Source: Hysterangium stoloniferum (taxonomy: Eukaryota; Basidiomycota; Agaricomycetes; Hysterangiales; Hysterangiaceae). From it: DNA of 64,000 nt. Position numbers and translations under genes: made by a program. Below the pieces are notes generated by a model, which was given only the letters and a program-made list of their open reading frames with translations, made no database searches and was not told the DNA's origin. Shown in pieces: positions 22,801 through 33,921 of this stretch. Where the stretch lies: the NCBI GenBank assembly GCA_015178975.1, contig WHVD01000096.1, positions 62,001 through 126,000 of the forward strand, written 5' to 3'. Position 1 is the stretch's first letter. The number at the start of each line of letters is the position of its first letter.

Positions 22801-24272
22801 TTCCCAACGACTCCAGTACGGAAAAGGCCGCAACAGCGCCAGAAACAATAGCTCTTTCTGCTGATGATGATGTCATTTTAATACAATCATCTCGTAAGCC
22901 GCGCGAACCTCGCCGATTACCTGACCCTCCTGTCCGCATCAGAGATAGGCAAGCACATTCGTCGTCTGCATCGTCGAGTAGACCATCTACACCTCCATTA
23001 CCTGCTGCAGCCCTTTCTACTCACTCAGATTCTACGTCCTCCATAGACATTTCTAGTCCAGGTCGTAGTCGGTCATCACCGCTGGCCTCAGAAATCTCGC
23101 TGACTTCGTCAGAAAACAAGGCCCCTGCAAAGTCTCAAACTAATACATCCTTCGGAACTACATTGCCATCTTCGGCGCATGTCCCATCAGCCGCGTGGAG
23201 TGCAACGAATTATAGCAAGGCTCTGCCTGCCAACCCAGCGGATTATGCACAACAACAATTGAACGTTTTGGAAGCCTTAACACGTGCCTCGAGGTCTCGT
23301 GCTCCTGGAGACTACAGCGGTAGCGCACCACATCTTCTAGGACCGCTTAATAGCTATTCTGAACGTAGCGGGTCATTGCCAACGCCTTTAGCCATGGCGT
23401 CACAGTCGGCACCGAGCGTAGTGTTCCCAACTGTTAATACGGCACCTTCGACGCCAACCTCCCTCAAAAAGCATACACTCACCTTGTCATTAGGACGCCA
23501 CCCGAAATTACCCGGTGATGAAGATGGCCCCCTGCCGTCGCCATCGAAGCGGGTGGTTCGCCGTCCCTCCTTGAACTTATTGTTCAACATGAAACGTGGC
23601 GGGTCACCCTCTCCACGGTCGCGCACCCCGACAATCTCCAGTCCCCTCCAATGTAGTCCCATGATGATGCATATAGATGAGGATTGCATTGAAGAATTAA
23701 GTCGAAGGACTGTAACTGATCCTTCCCCCCCGGTGCTCAGCCTGCCAATGGAATCAGGCATGGCGGGCGGCTGGAATTGGGATGATGTGTTTGGTGGATA
23801 TAGTATCCAGGAAACAGCAACGCCGTCACCGTCGCAACACCGACAGACGGCAGTTTCCCAACCATCTGCTCAGCCCCCACCCTTATCGTCGATAAATCCA
23901 TCTCCCTTAGCTTCGCGTCGACCTACTACCGAGTACCTGCTATCATCGGGTGGGTTTTTCAGTACGAGCGGACCGCCGACAGTGCTTCCAAGCGCAATTT
24001 CCGTACTTGAAGCTGCGGAGAATCGTGATATTGCCGCTGGAGTACGGCCTTCAGGATCAGGATCTGCGTCAGCGCCTCCGTCTTCGCCGGTTGGTACTCC
24101 GCAGGAGGACAATTCGTCTGGAGATGACTCTCCTCCGTTATCTTCACCAAAGGAGCCGCTTTCTCCACCTCCATTGATCAATTTTCCACTTTGTAGCTCA
24201 TCGTTTGACGAGGAGGACTGGGCGAATGCCGTTCTGATGGCTGCTGGTAAGCCTACCGATCTCTTCGCTTGA
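19874..24272 (+). CDS. RhoGAP-domain protein, large and mostly disordered
   Basis: Four exons, 19874-21867, 21924-21976, 22037-22123 and 22168-24272, give about 1412 residues. The RhoGAP domain lies around residues 610-865. It contains VFGRELWECV, EEEGLFRISGRSS with the arginine finger in GLFR, LKTQFDAG, HAVASVFKAYLRELPEPIL, ENHDLLLTVVELI and NLLLVFCPSLH. A Ser/Pro-rich insert of some 60 residues interrupts the domain after LPEPIL. The three introns fall inside the domain, and splicing restores the conserved motifs. The N- and C-terminal regions are Ser/Pro-rich. The extreme C-terminus (from SPPVLSLP to EEDWANAVLMAAG) recurs in the small gene at 29501-30584. Such proteins switch off Rho/Cdc42-type GTPases in polarity and cell-wall control. 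Start at 19874 preferred over 19736. Confidence 0.85.
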
Positions 24273-25463
24273 TGGCTTGCAAGCTGTTTGTGGTTAGCAT
24301 AGACTGTTGTTGAGTTATATTGAGATTAATGGTTCAATTTTACATATACCATATCTGTTGATGGTCCCTCTCCATGTTAGTCAGATCATTCATATTTCAC
24401 GTTTCCCACTTGTCCATGCATACGAATTATTTACTATCATCCCTCAAGACTGATTTCCTTGTTCAAGTTGTAGCTAGCATTGCATTTACCGTTATTGAGA
24501 ATTTAGGTCGACGTATGAACCATAAATTAGCGTGAACCATCCATGGCATTATTCGTCATGAGTAACGACGGAGTCAAACATTCTTTCAAAGTATAAATGA
24601 AGTTGTTAAGAAATTAAACGGGGGATGACCACAACTCGCATGAATGTCCTCGGAAATTCCTGATTTGCCATATAGACTGGCAGGCCTGTGCAGATAAATT
24701 AAACCTTCGACTCGCCCTTCAATTTCCCAGACGTCTATTAGTATCAGACATTGACAATGCTGGTGACGTCATGCACCCTTGATTACGGGGATAGGCCATA
24801 AGCCAAATGCTCACCGCCCCTCCGGTCGCCGCCATCAAACAGGGTCCAAGCCGAATGGTCTGTATCCTGATTGACCAGGAAATTATACACTTTCTGGCAA
24901 GTTGAGATACATTCATAGCCAATTCAGACTTCTGTTAATATATAGACTTGCAGGAGCAGCATCAGAATCTGTTAAGCTGACCAGAAATAAATACCTGTAC
25001 ATGATCCGCCTAACAATATCGGGAATTCAAATCGCGGCAGCGATGCTTTTCATATCTTCAACTTGGGCTTGACGACCAAGCGTGGCCATAGTAAGTCGCT
25101 TTTCTGTATGTAAACTCCCCGACAGTTGACAGTTCATAGCACCAGTGACTGGAAATGAGATTATTCTTTGCAGAAGGCCCAATGGAACCTCCTTGTAATC
25201 GATATCCCCGAGGAGGTGGCGTCACGTGCCAGATCGTGCCTATATCATGAACGCTGGAAAACACACCTTTTAGGCATCCTTTGACAGATCTTTTCAAGCG
25301 TGGTGACGAGGTTTTAGCTCAGTCACCAGGCATGCTCGCCACCACGCGCCTACCGGCATCAGGGAAGCGAGTTGGCGTTCTCGATCATATATGTACTTCA
25401 CACATGCAACATGTACAACCGCTATCCATCTCTCTCAAACTTCTTGAGTCAGACGGCTACGAA
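24273..25463. other. Intergenic, upstream of the ABCG transporter
   Basis: About 1.2 kb. It contains a TGACGTCA palindrome at 24764 and a CACGTG core near 25226. The frame of the first transporter exon is open back to an ATG at 25281, so part of this may be coding or 5' UTR. Nothing else recognised. Confidence 0.45.
24764..24771. promoter_or_regulatory. TGACGTCA CRE-like palindrome
   Basis: A perfect 8-base palindrome that is the consensus site of ATF/CREB-type bZIP factors. It lies about 690 bases upstream of the ABCG start, so a role is only a guess. Confidence 0.25.
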
Positions 25464-28274
25464 ATGGACTCCTTGCCAACCTCGTCCACGATATATTCGA
25501 AGCCTGGTGCCCCTCAGCCTGGGTCAGTACTGTCATTCCAGCATTTGAGCTACCAAGTCAAGACGAAGGGGGAGCGGAGCCGCGGGGGAGTGCAGACTAA
25601 GCTACTAGTGGACGATATCTCAGTAGAAGTCAAAGCGGGAGAAATTTTAGCGATCATGGTAAGTGAACTTTTTACCCCCAAACAGTGGCGGTTGTTAATG
25701 CGGACCTAAATCGGCGAGTAGGGTCCGTCCGGTGCAGGTAATCATCATGCTGTTGTGTTATTCCCGATTGTTTAAATTGTAATCGCCTCTAGGGAAGAGT
25801 ACGTTACTCGATTTGATGGCATTTCGGAAGCCAGCCATGGCAGGCGGGATAGTATGTTTTGTATTTTTTTTTCAAATCGGAATTTCTGCTCAAAAATGGT
25901 CCATATAGGCTCGCCTAAATGGTGAAATTCTAACCAAAAGTACCATGCATAAGATTTCTGCATTTGTAGAACAGGAAGATGCGCTCTTGGGAGTCCTCAC
26001 AGTTCGGGAGTCAATAACATACTCCCTCCGTCTCCAGTGAGTGCATGCTACTACTGCTAATCCCCTTTCTCACTCGGTTCAATTTAGTGATTCTGATATG
26101 CCTATGAAAGATGTCATAAACAGGGTCGATCGGGTACTTGGTGTTCTGGGACTACAAGGATGTTCCGATCAGCGCATTGGGACGCCCATCTCCCGAGGAA
26201 TCTCCGGAGGTAAATGCGACAGTTTTAAGTTGTGTGACGGGAGTTGATGTAATCAACCAAGGTCAGAAACGTCGAGTGACTGCAGGATGTGCAATGGTGA
26301 CTTTTCCGTAAGCGTTTTATTAATCTCCTCACACTCACGTTGCCCTGTGCTTATCTTCGGATCTAGACGTATCCTTCTGCTAGACGAGGTTACTTCAGGA
26401 GTATGCCATGTCCATGAACTGGTATACTGGCTGTATGCTAACTAGAATTTCAAAGCTTGACAGCACATCTGCTCGAGAAGTCATGATAGCAATTCGAAAC
26501 TTGGCCATGGCCGAGGGCATCATCGTATTGGCGACAATTCACCAACCTTCACATGAGACCCTCTCTCAATTCACTAATGTTATGCTCCTTGCTAATGGTC
26601 GTACATGTTTTTCGGGTAAAGTCGATGAGCTTGACAGGTTTTTCGAGAGATGGGGGCACCCAGTGCCAATATTTGTGAGAAGAACACCGATTTCATCCTT
26701 CACATTCTCGAACTGACACAATTCTCAATTCGAAGACTACTCCTTCTGATCACGCGATGAATTTCCTTAATAGTGACTTTTCTGCATCAAGTGATACTAA
26801 GCTATCCGCAAACGAGATGAGACAATTTTATCTCTCCAGCATTCCCACGCCACCTATTATGCCGTCTCAAAGCACCACCTCGCTTTCAAACCCACGTCAA
26901 TTACATGATAGAAACTACAACGTGACTTCCATTCTCAAAAAAACCTTGGTGTTGTCCGAAAGGGGTGTCAAGAATTATTCGAGAAATCTGCTTGTTTATG
27001 GTATTAGAGCGGGGATGTATGCAGGTGCGTTCTTTTATCTATATGCGTTCTATCACAATTCTTTTAAATATTTATAGGGATGGGTTTGATGATCGCGTTA
27101 GATTTTTTCCACCGGACATATGAAATATTTTAACCTCATTCACAGTACGATCTGGATTCGCCTCGGCACGGACGACTCAAAAGTCAATGACCGTCTATCT
27201 GTCTATTTTTACAGTGTAGCGTTTCTCGCTTTCGTAAGTGAAAATTTTCCCGTTTTGAATTTGAACAAAACATACGTGTGTATCTTAGATGTCTGTTGCT
27301 GGCATACCAGGATGTGAGTTGTACATGACACCTTCTTTAGGTGACTTATAATATAACATCTCAATGTAATAGTTCTCGAGGAACGCGCTGTCTTCAATCG
27401 AGAGAAGAAGAATGGATTATACGGCACACTTCCTTTCGTCCTATCAAACACCCTTGTCAATATTCCATTCCTATTTGTATGCACGCTCCTCTTCGTCCTC
27501 ATAAGCTACTGGGCCGTCGTAAGTTCGTATCCGCAAAGTATTTCTCGCCTCATCAATCCTTTTCAAGGGCTTGCATACCGGTGAAGCTGCGTTTTTCCGT
27601 TTTCTTGCTTTCCTTTACCTAGCCATCCTTGCTGCTGAGAGTCAAGCACTCATCATCGCCGCGTTTGTTCCTATCTTCGTGGCGGCTCTTGCGATCAGTG
27701 CATTGTGCGTCATTCAACTCTACATTACCCTCTTGGGGGTCATTCATGCAATATCATTTTTTAGCATGAACGGATTCTGGATGAGTGTTGGCGGTTACTT
27801 GTTAGCGGAATATTTTATATCTGATAGAACTCATGGCTCACAAAACTATTCAAGTGTTAAAGCCCGCTCTCTCCCACGATTCTGGTTCTTCTCATTTCAC
27901 TTCATGGATTACCAGAAATATGCCTTCGAACTTATTACGAATGTGAGCGTTGTGTTTCACCCTCTCTTGTGCTTGCAACTTCATCTTTTTTAGTCTGACC
28001 TCAGAGGTCTCACCTTCCAATGCACTACAATAGCAAACGGAGTCTGCACATGTGCATATCCCACATCGACGCCTGAAAAGTGCACACTCTCGGGGGAAGA
28101 TATTCTTTCTTTCCTCGAGATCGGTTCTGTTTCTTACGGAAAGTGGTCGGCCATTCTTGTCTCTATCATAATTATATATCGAATCATGCAAGTAGCCGCA
28201 GCTCAACTACTATTCAGCCACTAACGTATTTCCTTAGTCTCTACTTTGCTCTTAGAGTTGTATCTCGTGGATGA
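25464..28274 (+). CDS. ABCG (White-type) half-size ABC transporter
   Basis: I place 18 exons: 25464-25658, 25722-25737, 25793-25851, 25909-26036, 26088-26209, 26262-26307, 26367-26400, 26456-26674, 26736-27024, 27078-27096, 27146-27233, 27289-27313, 27373-27518, 27568-27704, 27765-27800, 27855-27942, 27994-28187 and 28238-28274. The phases close to about 625 residues. The N-terminal nucleotide-binding domain has Walker A GPSGAGKST, Q-loop EQEDALLG, signature ISGGQKRR, Walker B RILLLDE and the H-loop TIHQPSHE. The C-terminal half is the ABC-2 membrane domain with about six helices and a Cys-rich extracellular loop (FQCTTIANGVCTC). The last intron has a GC donor. Half transporters work as dimers at the plasma membrane; the substrate (lipid, sterol or drug) cannot be inferred. 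The start could be upstream at 25281. Confidence 0.9.
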
Positions 28275-28407
28275 TGTTTTGTTACATCCAATCATTTTCA
28301 AGTTCTCTAGAGAAGTATAAAAGTGTGTATTATGCTTGAATAGATTGTTTAAAATCATCGCAAGAGGTTGTTTGAGTAGGAAGTAAAAATGTTCACCTTG
28401 TGCACAA

Positions 28408-28478
28408 GCATTAATGGGGTAGTGGTAACCTTAGTCGTTGCCATCGACTAGCCACGAGTTCGATTCTCGTTTAATGCA
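28408..28478 (+). tRNA. tRNA-Gly(GCC)
   Basis: A 71-base cloverleaf without intron. The acceptor stem GCATTAA pairs with TTAATGC, and the D arm contains GGGTAGTGGTAACC. The anticodon loop TTGCCAT carries GCC between paired TAGTCG and CGACTA. The T arm is ACGAG-TTCGATT-CTCGT and the discriminator base is A. A TTCTTTTTT Pol III terminator follows. Confidence 0.93.
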
Positions 28479-29500
28479 TTCTTTTTTATCCCCTTTGTAT
28501 GGGTATCCCTCTTAATTTTATATCGCAAGCGGGCATTTTCACCAAAATACCCCGAAGAATTGTATATAACACAGTAATCCGATCCCCGGGGGTGCTGGTT
28601 AATTTTGAATGATCTGCGACCAGAATTTCAAAACCAATTTGATTTCAAGTGAAATTCATTTTGTGCCCTTCCTTCATCTCTTATGTAAATCAGCTGTGTC
28701 TCCAGGCCTCAAAATCCGCTCACGGACCGTGGACGACCATCAGGATGTGTTATCCGGCCAGAAACCCAGGGTTTGAACAAGTTGTTAAAACTTCTGTAGC
28801 TGTATGTGGTAAACTTTATAGAGCTTGCTAAGTAGCTCCAAACTTTACGGAATCTTTGAGCCCATAAAAGCAGCCAGTGTTAGTGATGTGGTAAATTATA
28901 CCCGGTCAGACGAAGAGACCAAAAGAAACTAGCTTCAATCTGCCACAAACCGGACCATCTCATCGTGTATAACGCATGGGGCAACACCTACTACCAAGCC
29001 TCAAGGCAGTGGCTACAGCGGCACAAGAAAGACGGCGACGCCATCATCAACTTATACGTCAAATGTATTGTTCATTTCGATCCTTGTTGCCTGCTATGCC
29101 AGTACTTTGCGTAATGGGAGCGCCGGTCAGCCTGAGGTACACCTGTTCTGACTGCATATTCCACACGTTAAGAGCTTTGCACTGGCAGTATAATGGCTCC
29201 AGGCGAGTCCGTCAAATGAAGATTACATTTACATGAGCAACCCGTCAACGGACAGATTTACAATTTCATGCCATGCGAGTGTGAATTCACAAACGACTCC
29301 TCAACGGCGTGTCTTCTGTGAATTCAGTGAAAATTAGAAGCACTGGAAATTTTTCACTCTCAGGCTCTCAAACTCGCAGATCCCTACTACTCCGAGGAAT
29401 GGTTGTGCCCTACTTTTGTGCCTGTTACGGCGGCATAAATAGGTTCAATTGAATCAAAGTGCAGCTCATAACTCGACGGTTCACTATAACGCCACTAGAA
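28479..29500. other. Intergenic
   Basis: About 1 kb between tRNA-Gly and the RhoGAP-tail-like gene. Several short open frames are present, none with a recognisable domain. A CATAAATAGG TATA-like sequence lies near 29435, upstream of the next gene. Confidence 0.45.
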
Positions 29501-30584
29501 ATGCACAGATATACCTCATTTCGCAGTCGAAAACACCGAAAGGTAAGTGGTCGTTCCCTGTCACACATCATACCGTCAGTCATCAGGATGAATGCACTCA
29601 CCTAATGTGTAGGCTACGAACGCCTCTGAAATGTCAATTTGTGAAACGCCTTTGCTGGAGTCGCCTTTAATGAGCTCGGTGTCATTTCCCTCACCTTCCA
29701 GTTCACCCCACCCGGGTGAAGCTGCGTCTATTGTCTCACCGACAAGATCTCCTCCTTCATCACCCTCCCTAACGAGGCGTGCCATGATAACGAGCTACAT
29801 GAGGTGCTCGTGTACTGACGCCGATGACTCCCTAGTGGAAGAGGAGTTCCCATCACAGGAGAGAGTTCACGGGGCAAAATGCATGTCCCTTAATCTTTTC
29901 AGAGATACGAGACGAGAGCGTTCCCAGTCCCCAAGGCCTCGTTCGCCAGCTGTAGAACTCCCGCATACGTTCACTCCGAGTCGATCTTCCATTTCTATCC
30001 AAAATAGCCGGCCCCCCTCATCGAGTGCTGATTTTAGCACGGCCATTCTTTCCTCACCTTCCCCTCCAGTACTCACCTTACCAAATGAGGACACCATGAA
30101 TACAGGACTGGGGTGGACAGATGAGTTCGGTATCAAAATAGACAAGGCCGAAGCCGAATTCGGAAAGGCCCCCCCCCGTCCATGGCTGTCTGGCAGGACA
30201 TTTTCCGAGTCCTCCGAAAAAACGACGTGGTCGCAACCTTCGCGTCCGCCGTCGCGACAGTCGCTCAGGCAGCGTCACATGACGCCGCCCAGAAGCCTTC
30301 ATAACCGCCAAAACAGACCGTTGGCGATGTCGAGTCCGTTGACGGTTCTGGAAACGGCTGAAAGGGGAGATATATTATCTACGGCCAATTCGTCGTCTAT
30401 TATGTTAGCGGGGGCGGAAATCAACGATATCCCATTCCCACCCAAGGGGACTCCTACTGTCCGCTTCCGAGAACACTTTGAAGAATCAACAGCCCCTCGC
30501 CTGGCATTTCACCCTCGACGCTCCTCCGACAATTGGGCTGCTATGATTTTGGAAGCGGTTGGATCTCCCGGGATCCCTATTTGA
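29501..30584 (+). CDS. Uncharacterised protein similar to the C-terminus of the RhoGAP protein
   Basis: Two exons, 29501-29542 and 29613-30584, with a 70-base GTAAGT intron that keeps phase 0, give about 337 residues starting MHRYTSFRSRKHRK. There is no RhoGAP domain. Short blocks match the last 200-odd residues of the RhoGAP protein encoded 5 kb upstream, in the same order: RSQSPRPRSP beside GGSPSPRSRTP, SPSPPVLTLPNEDTM beside PSPPVLSLPMESGM, GLGWTDEFG beside GGWNWDDVFG, LTVLETAERGDI beside ISVLEAAENRDI, and a terminal DNWAAMILEAVG beside EDWANAVLMAAG. It is therefore either a diverged partial duplicate or a second member of a tail-domain family. The upstream exon is less certain than the main one. 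Confidence 0.65.
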
Positions 30585-30959
30585 TGACACAAATTTGCCA
30601 TGGACCTTATAAGCTACCCTGCGAAGTGCAACGACTATTTGGAGCTCAGGAATCCCATCTACCCTTCCTTTTTTACATTAGACCAGATACACATAGGTGT
30701 AAGTTTATTCAAGTCATATTTTTCCAAGCTATTCAGCAGACCTGGTGCTTCAAGTAAAATCTACTTGACCTTGCATCCTCCTCTGAAAGTGAGCACGCCA
30801 AACGTAGTACATCGGCCTCTTGGTTTTCAATGTATCAATAACCAACCAGGTGACAGCCCATTTTTGTGTTTCCTCATATGGTCTTGGAAATTTTCTTTCC
30901 AAAAAAACCCGCCTTGCTGGTGACAATGTTTTTCAGGACACTGTAACAGTGAGTCATAA
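30585..30959. other. Intergenic, between convergent genes
   Basis: About 375 bases between the RhoGAP-tail-like gene and the unresolved minus-strand gene. No feature seen. Confidence 0.4.
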
Positions 30960-32394
30960 ATGTAGGCTAATTGCCCAAAAGACAAGTCTACACTGCCATG
31001 TTTTCGACGTCTGAGTAGGTGTCCAGCCAACCAATGATGCATGGTATGTACTTGTGAGTCTAAACGCCAAAATGAACATTGTTTGCATTTCAGGCCCTCT
31101 TGGATGAACGGCATACTTCTTAAATCCTTCCTTTTGAAACTGCCGAATGTTTCTGATTGTACAGATTGTGGGAAGGTTAGTGCAAGGGGAAATGAGGGTG
31201 CTTCTGCAGCAAGAGGGATTCATCTCAGAGAGTGCACTCAGCTCCTCAACACTAGCAAACTTTGTAAGGGGTTGCATGGAAGTGGTACTCGCCTCCAAGA
31301 GATCATTGTGAATCTTTTTTGTTGCGCGACGAGGAGTTCTAGCACTCCATTAAAAAAAAGGAAGTCAGGCTATTGGATTAATACAACCACCGTGCTCACG
31401 GTTTCGGCTCCCCGTCATATGTGAAATTAAGATTAGAATGAGAGGCTTTACACAATGCTCTCATGGTTTCCAACTTGGTGCAGATTTTCTCATTCCAGTC
31501 CGCAACTTCAACATCATGATCGAAGTCAAGGAGCTTATACCTAAGATCATCTACGTTCAATACGTAATGTACATGATCATAGCGTTTTGAACCTACACCA
31601 TCAGCGAATCTTGGTAGCGAGAAATTCTTTCAGTGAGGGAAGCCCATGGTAACTGGGCGCGATTCCTAACCAAACGGGGAGTCTTGGTTACAGGTCGTGT
31701 GAGGATAATCTAGAGAACATTGTCTGAGATTCCGTGTGTATGATCTTACCTCCCGGCGTCTGAATGAACGTTGGGCCGGACTCTCGTCACTATCAGAATC
31801 ATCGGGGAGAAAGAAGCGTGGGCGACTTGTCGTTGAGAGACGAGGCGAGCTGGGTTTCGTCCCGTGACGAACATACAATGTATCACTGTCAAGTCCTGGA
31901 AGGGAATTGAATGCACAGTTCAATATAAGCACAGGCGATGCGGAAGGATCTTTCAAATTGAGGGGGTTGGTAGGTGCGTCGGGGGTGGTAAGCGGCTTGT
32001 GTCCACTGTCTGAGGGGGTTCCTTGGGGTGACCTCACTTGCGGCCAAGACTGTAGCTGTGGATAAATACTTAGAATTTTCGAGATCAGAGTCTTACCTCG
32101 ATTTGACATTCTGGGGGCTGAATGCTCTGGGTGGTCGAGAACGATCAGGGTCTGCCACCCTCAAGTAACCATTACTGAGGCGAGGGATAAGTGAAGGATT
32201 TGACGGTAAAAGTTTGTCAACTCACTGAGAATTACTGCTCGTGTGCGTGGACGCTGGTGGTTGTGTTCACAGATGGGAGGGAAAGGCTTAGAAGAGGATT
32301 GCCGTGATAGCGTTAAGCGAGCCGCCACAACTTTAGAAGCGCTCCAGTACTGATTAGTACTCAGTGCTTGCCTAGTGGAATCTAATAAGCGTTT
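30960..32394 (-). CDS. Unresolved multi-exon gene of unknown function (approximate limits)
   Basis: I cannot close a complete model, but five minus-strand segments look protein-coding. They are about 32226-32394 (SKVVAARLTLSRQ, then PPICEHNHQRPRTRAV), about 32098-32175 (NGYLRVADPDRSRPPRAF), about 31750-32057 (LQSWPQVRSPQGTP, then RFFLPDDSDSDESPAQ), about 31460-31629 (RYDHVHYVLNVDDLRYKLLD, then ADWNEKICTKLETMRAL) and about 31210-31340 (RRATKKIHNDLLEASTT). GTRAGT-like donors and YAG acceptors separate them. Canonical joining of the first two segments shifts the frame into a stop, so either the gene has an unusual splice, an error or damage. The encoded protein would be polar and basic with an acidic serine patch. 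No family recognised. The start codon was not found. Confidence 0.35.
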
Positions 32395-32615
32395 CTAGAA
32401 CACAAATTACAACATATAGTTTTAAATCATTCCAAGCACATGCAAACATTTGCCGAAAATTTAACACAACTTGTGGCCACAGCAAAAAAATTGCAGTGAC
32501 ATGTCAAGTCCATGTTCACGGATCTACTATTACCACTATCGACATAAAATGTCGATCCATGGAAGTCCTAATTTTACTAAAGTTCCAAAGGATATCATTA
32601 TTTAGTTCCCAAACT

Positions 32616-33744
32616 TTAGGCGGATGGTAAAAGGTTGCTGGGTTGAAGCTTTTCTTGAACTTGAGTAATCCACGCCACAGGGGAACCGTCGGTTTCCTGT
32701 AACGCTAAGGAAACATCACGGAGACTGTGGCTTAACCAAGTTCGGGCCCTGGCATTTATGTCGCCTTCCCATCCTTTTGACACGGCCTTCAATTCGGATA
32801 CAATCTCCCGCCATGCTTCATGGAGAAGCACTTCGCCATTCTCCCTATCGCTCACCGCCGAATCACTCCCCTCTTCAGCGCTGGGTTCGCCATTTCCCGC
32901 AGCTATCCCATGTTTCACTTGTCGTGAAATGACGGAAGCCATGATGGCACATGTGACAATATCCTTTGATGCTGGGGGAAGCCCGTACTGAGGATACAGT
33001 TCCCCTAAGGCAACGCAATCGGCCAATATTTCGTTCCCCTCTGTACTGGGGCGAGGTCGAGACAGTGCGTGCAGAAGACGACGTGCAGAAGCCAATGACA
33101 CGATATCAATCCCGTACTTCCGTCGATCCAACACCGCCTTCAATGCTAGTTCTGGATGTCCCAAATTTTCACAACGCCCTGAGAGGGTAAAATTAGCTCC
33201 GTCTATGATACAGCTAATGGTTTAGAGGCACCGATGAAACTTTCGCTTGTTTTGGGTTCGGGGGGCTGGGAAACGTTCCTCCATGCTGCAATCATTTCTA
33301 ACACTCTCTCAAGATCGTCCTTGCTCCTTGACATGGCAATAAGCCTCACAACGGTGCTTCTGCGGGGATGTTGTCGGATTTTACCACGTAGATTGAGTAC
33401 ATCCATGGTAGCGATATATAATGCATCGAACTGTTCCCGATGCAAAATTCCACCAGCGACAGCAGAAGGAGCAGAAGAATCTTTATTGGGTTGGCTCGTT
33501 TGACGGAATAAATCATCATCATTGGGAAGCCCATCAAATGAAAAATCGTCAGACTCGTCTTCCAGGGTTGATGTCAAGGCATTCTTTTTCTTTTTCAGAG
33601 CTGACAAAAATGATGTAAATCCACACCTTCTAGGGGAAAAAGATACATACCAGCAGGCGTGGCATGGATGCGTCGAATAGGAACTCGCACGGCTTGCACA
33701 TGATACAAAGAACTACAGCGGGAAAACTGGCGAAAAACAAACAT
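32616..33744 (-). CDS. Mitochondrially targeted protein of unknown function, helical
   Basis: Three exons, 33651-33744, 33232-33600 and 32616-33178, give about 341 residues. The N-terminus MFVFRQFSRCSSLYHVQAVR is rich in Arg and Ser, lacks acidic residues and looks like a mitochondrial presequence. After a lysine run and an acidic patch, the body is predicted helical: DLERVLEMIAAWRN, then ENLGHPELALKAVLDRRKYG and SLASARRLLHAL. The 'xPELALKxxxxxxxYG' pattern and helix pairs recall pentatricopeptide-type repeats, so a role in mitochondrial RNA handling is conceivable but unproven. The 53-base intron 2 links SFIG to RCENLGHP smoothly. No catalytic motif is visible. Confidence 0.7.
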
Positions 33745-33921
33745 GACGCTCAGTTCCGGAAACATGGAAAACTCCGAACGGTGGCAAATGTTACTACAGG
33801 TATTATATATCCTACTCTATATAAGCTATGATGGCAGTATTTACGAAGATCCCGTGATGATAGATGCAACAGGCCCTGGGGACAGTACGCATATCATAAC
33901 GAAGAGAGGATGGTCCCCGAA

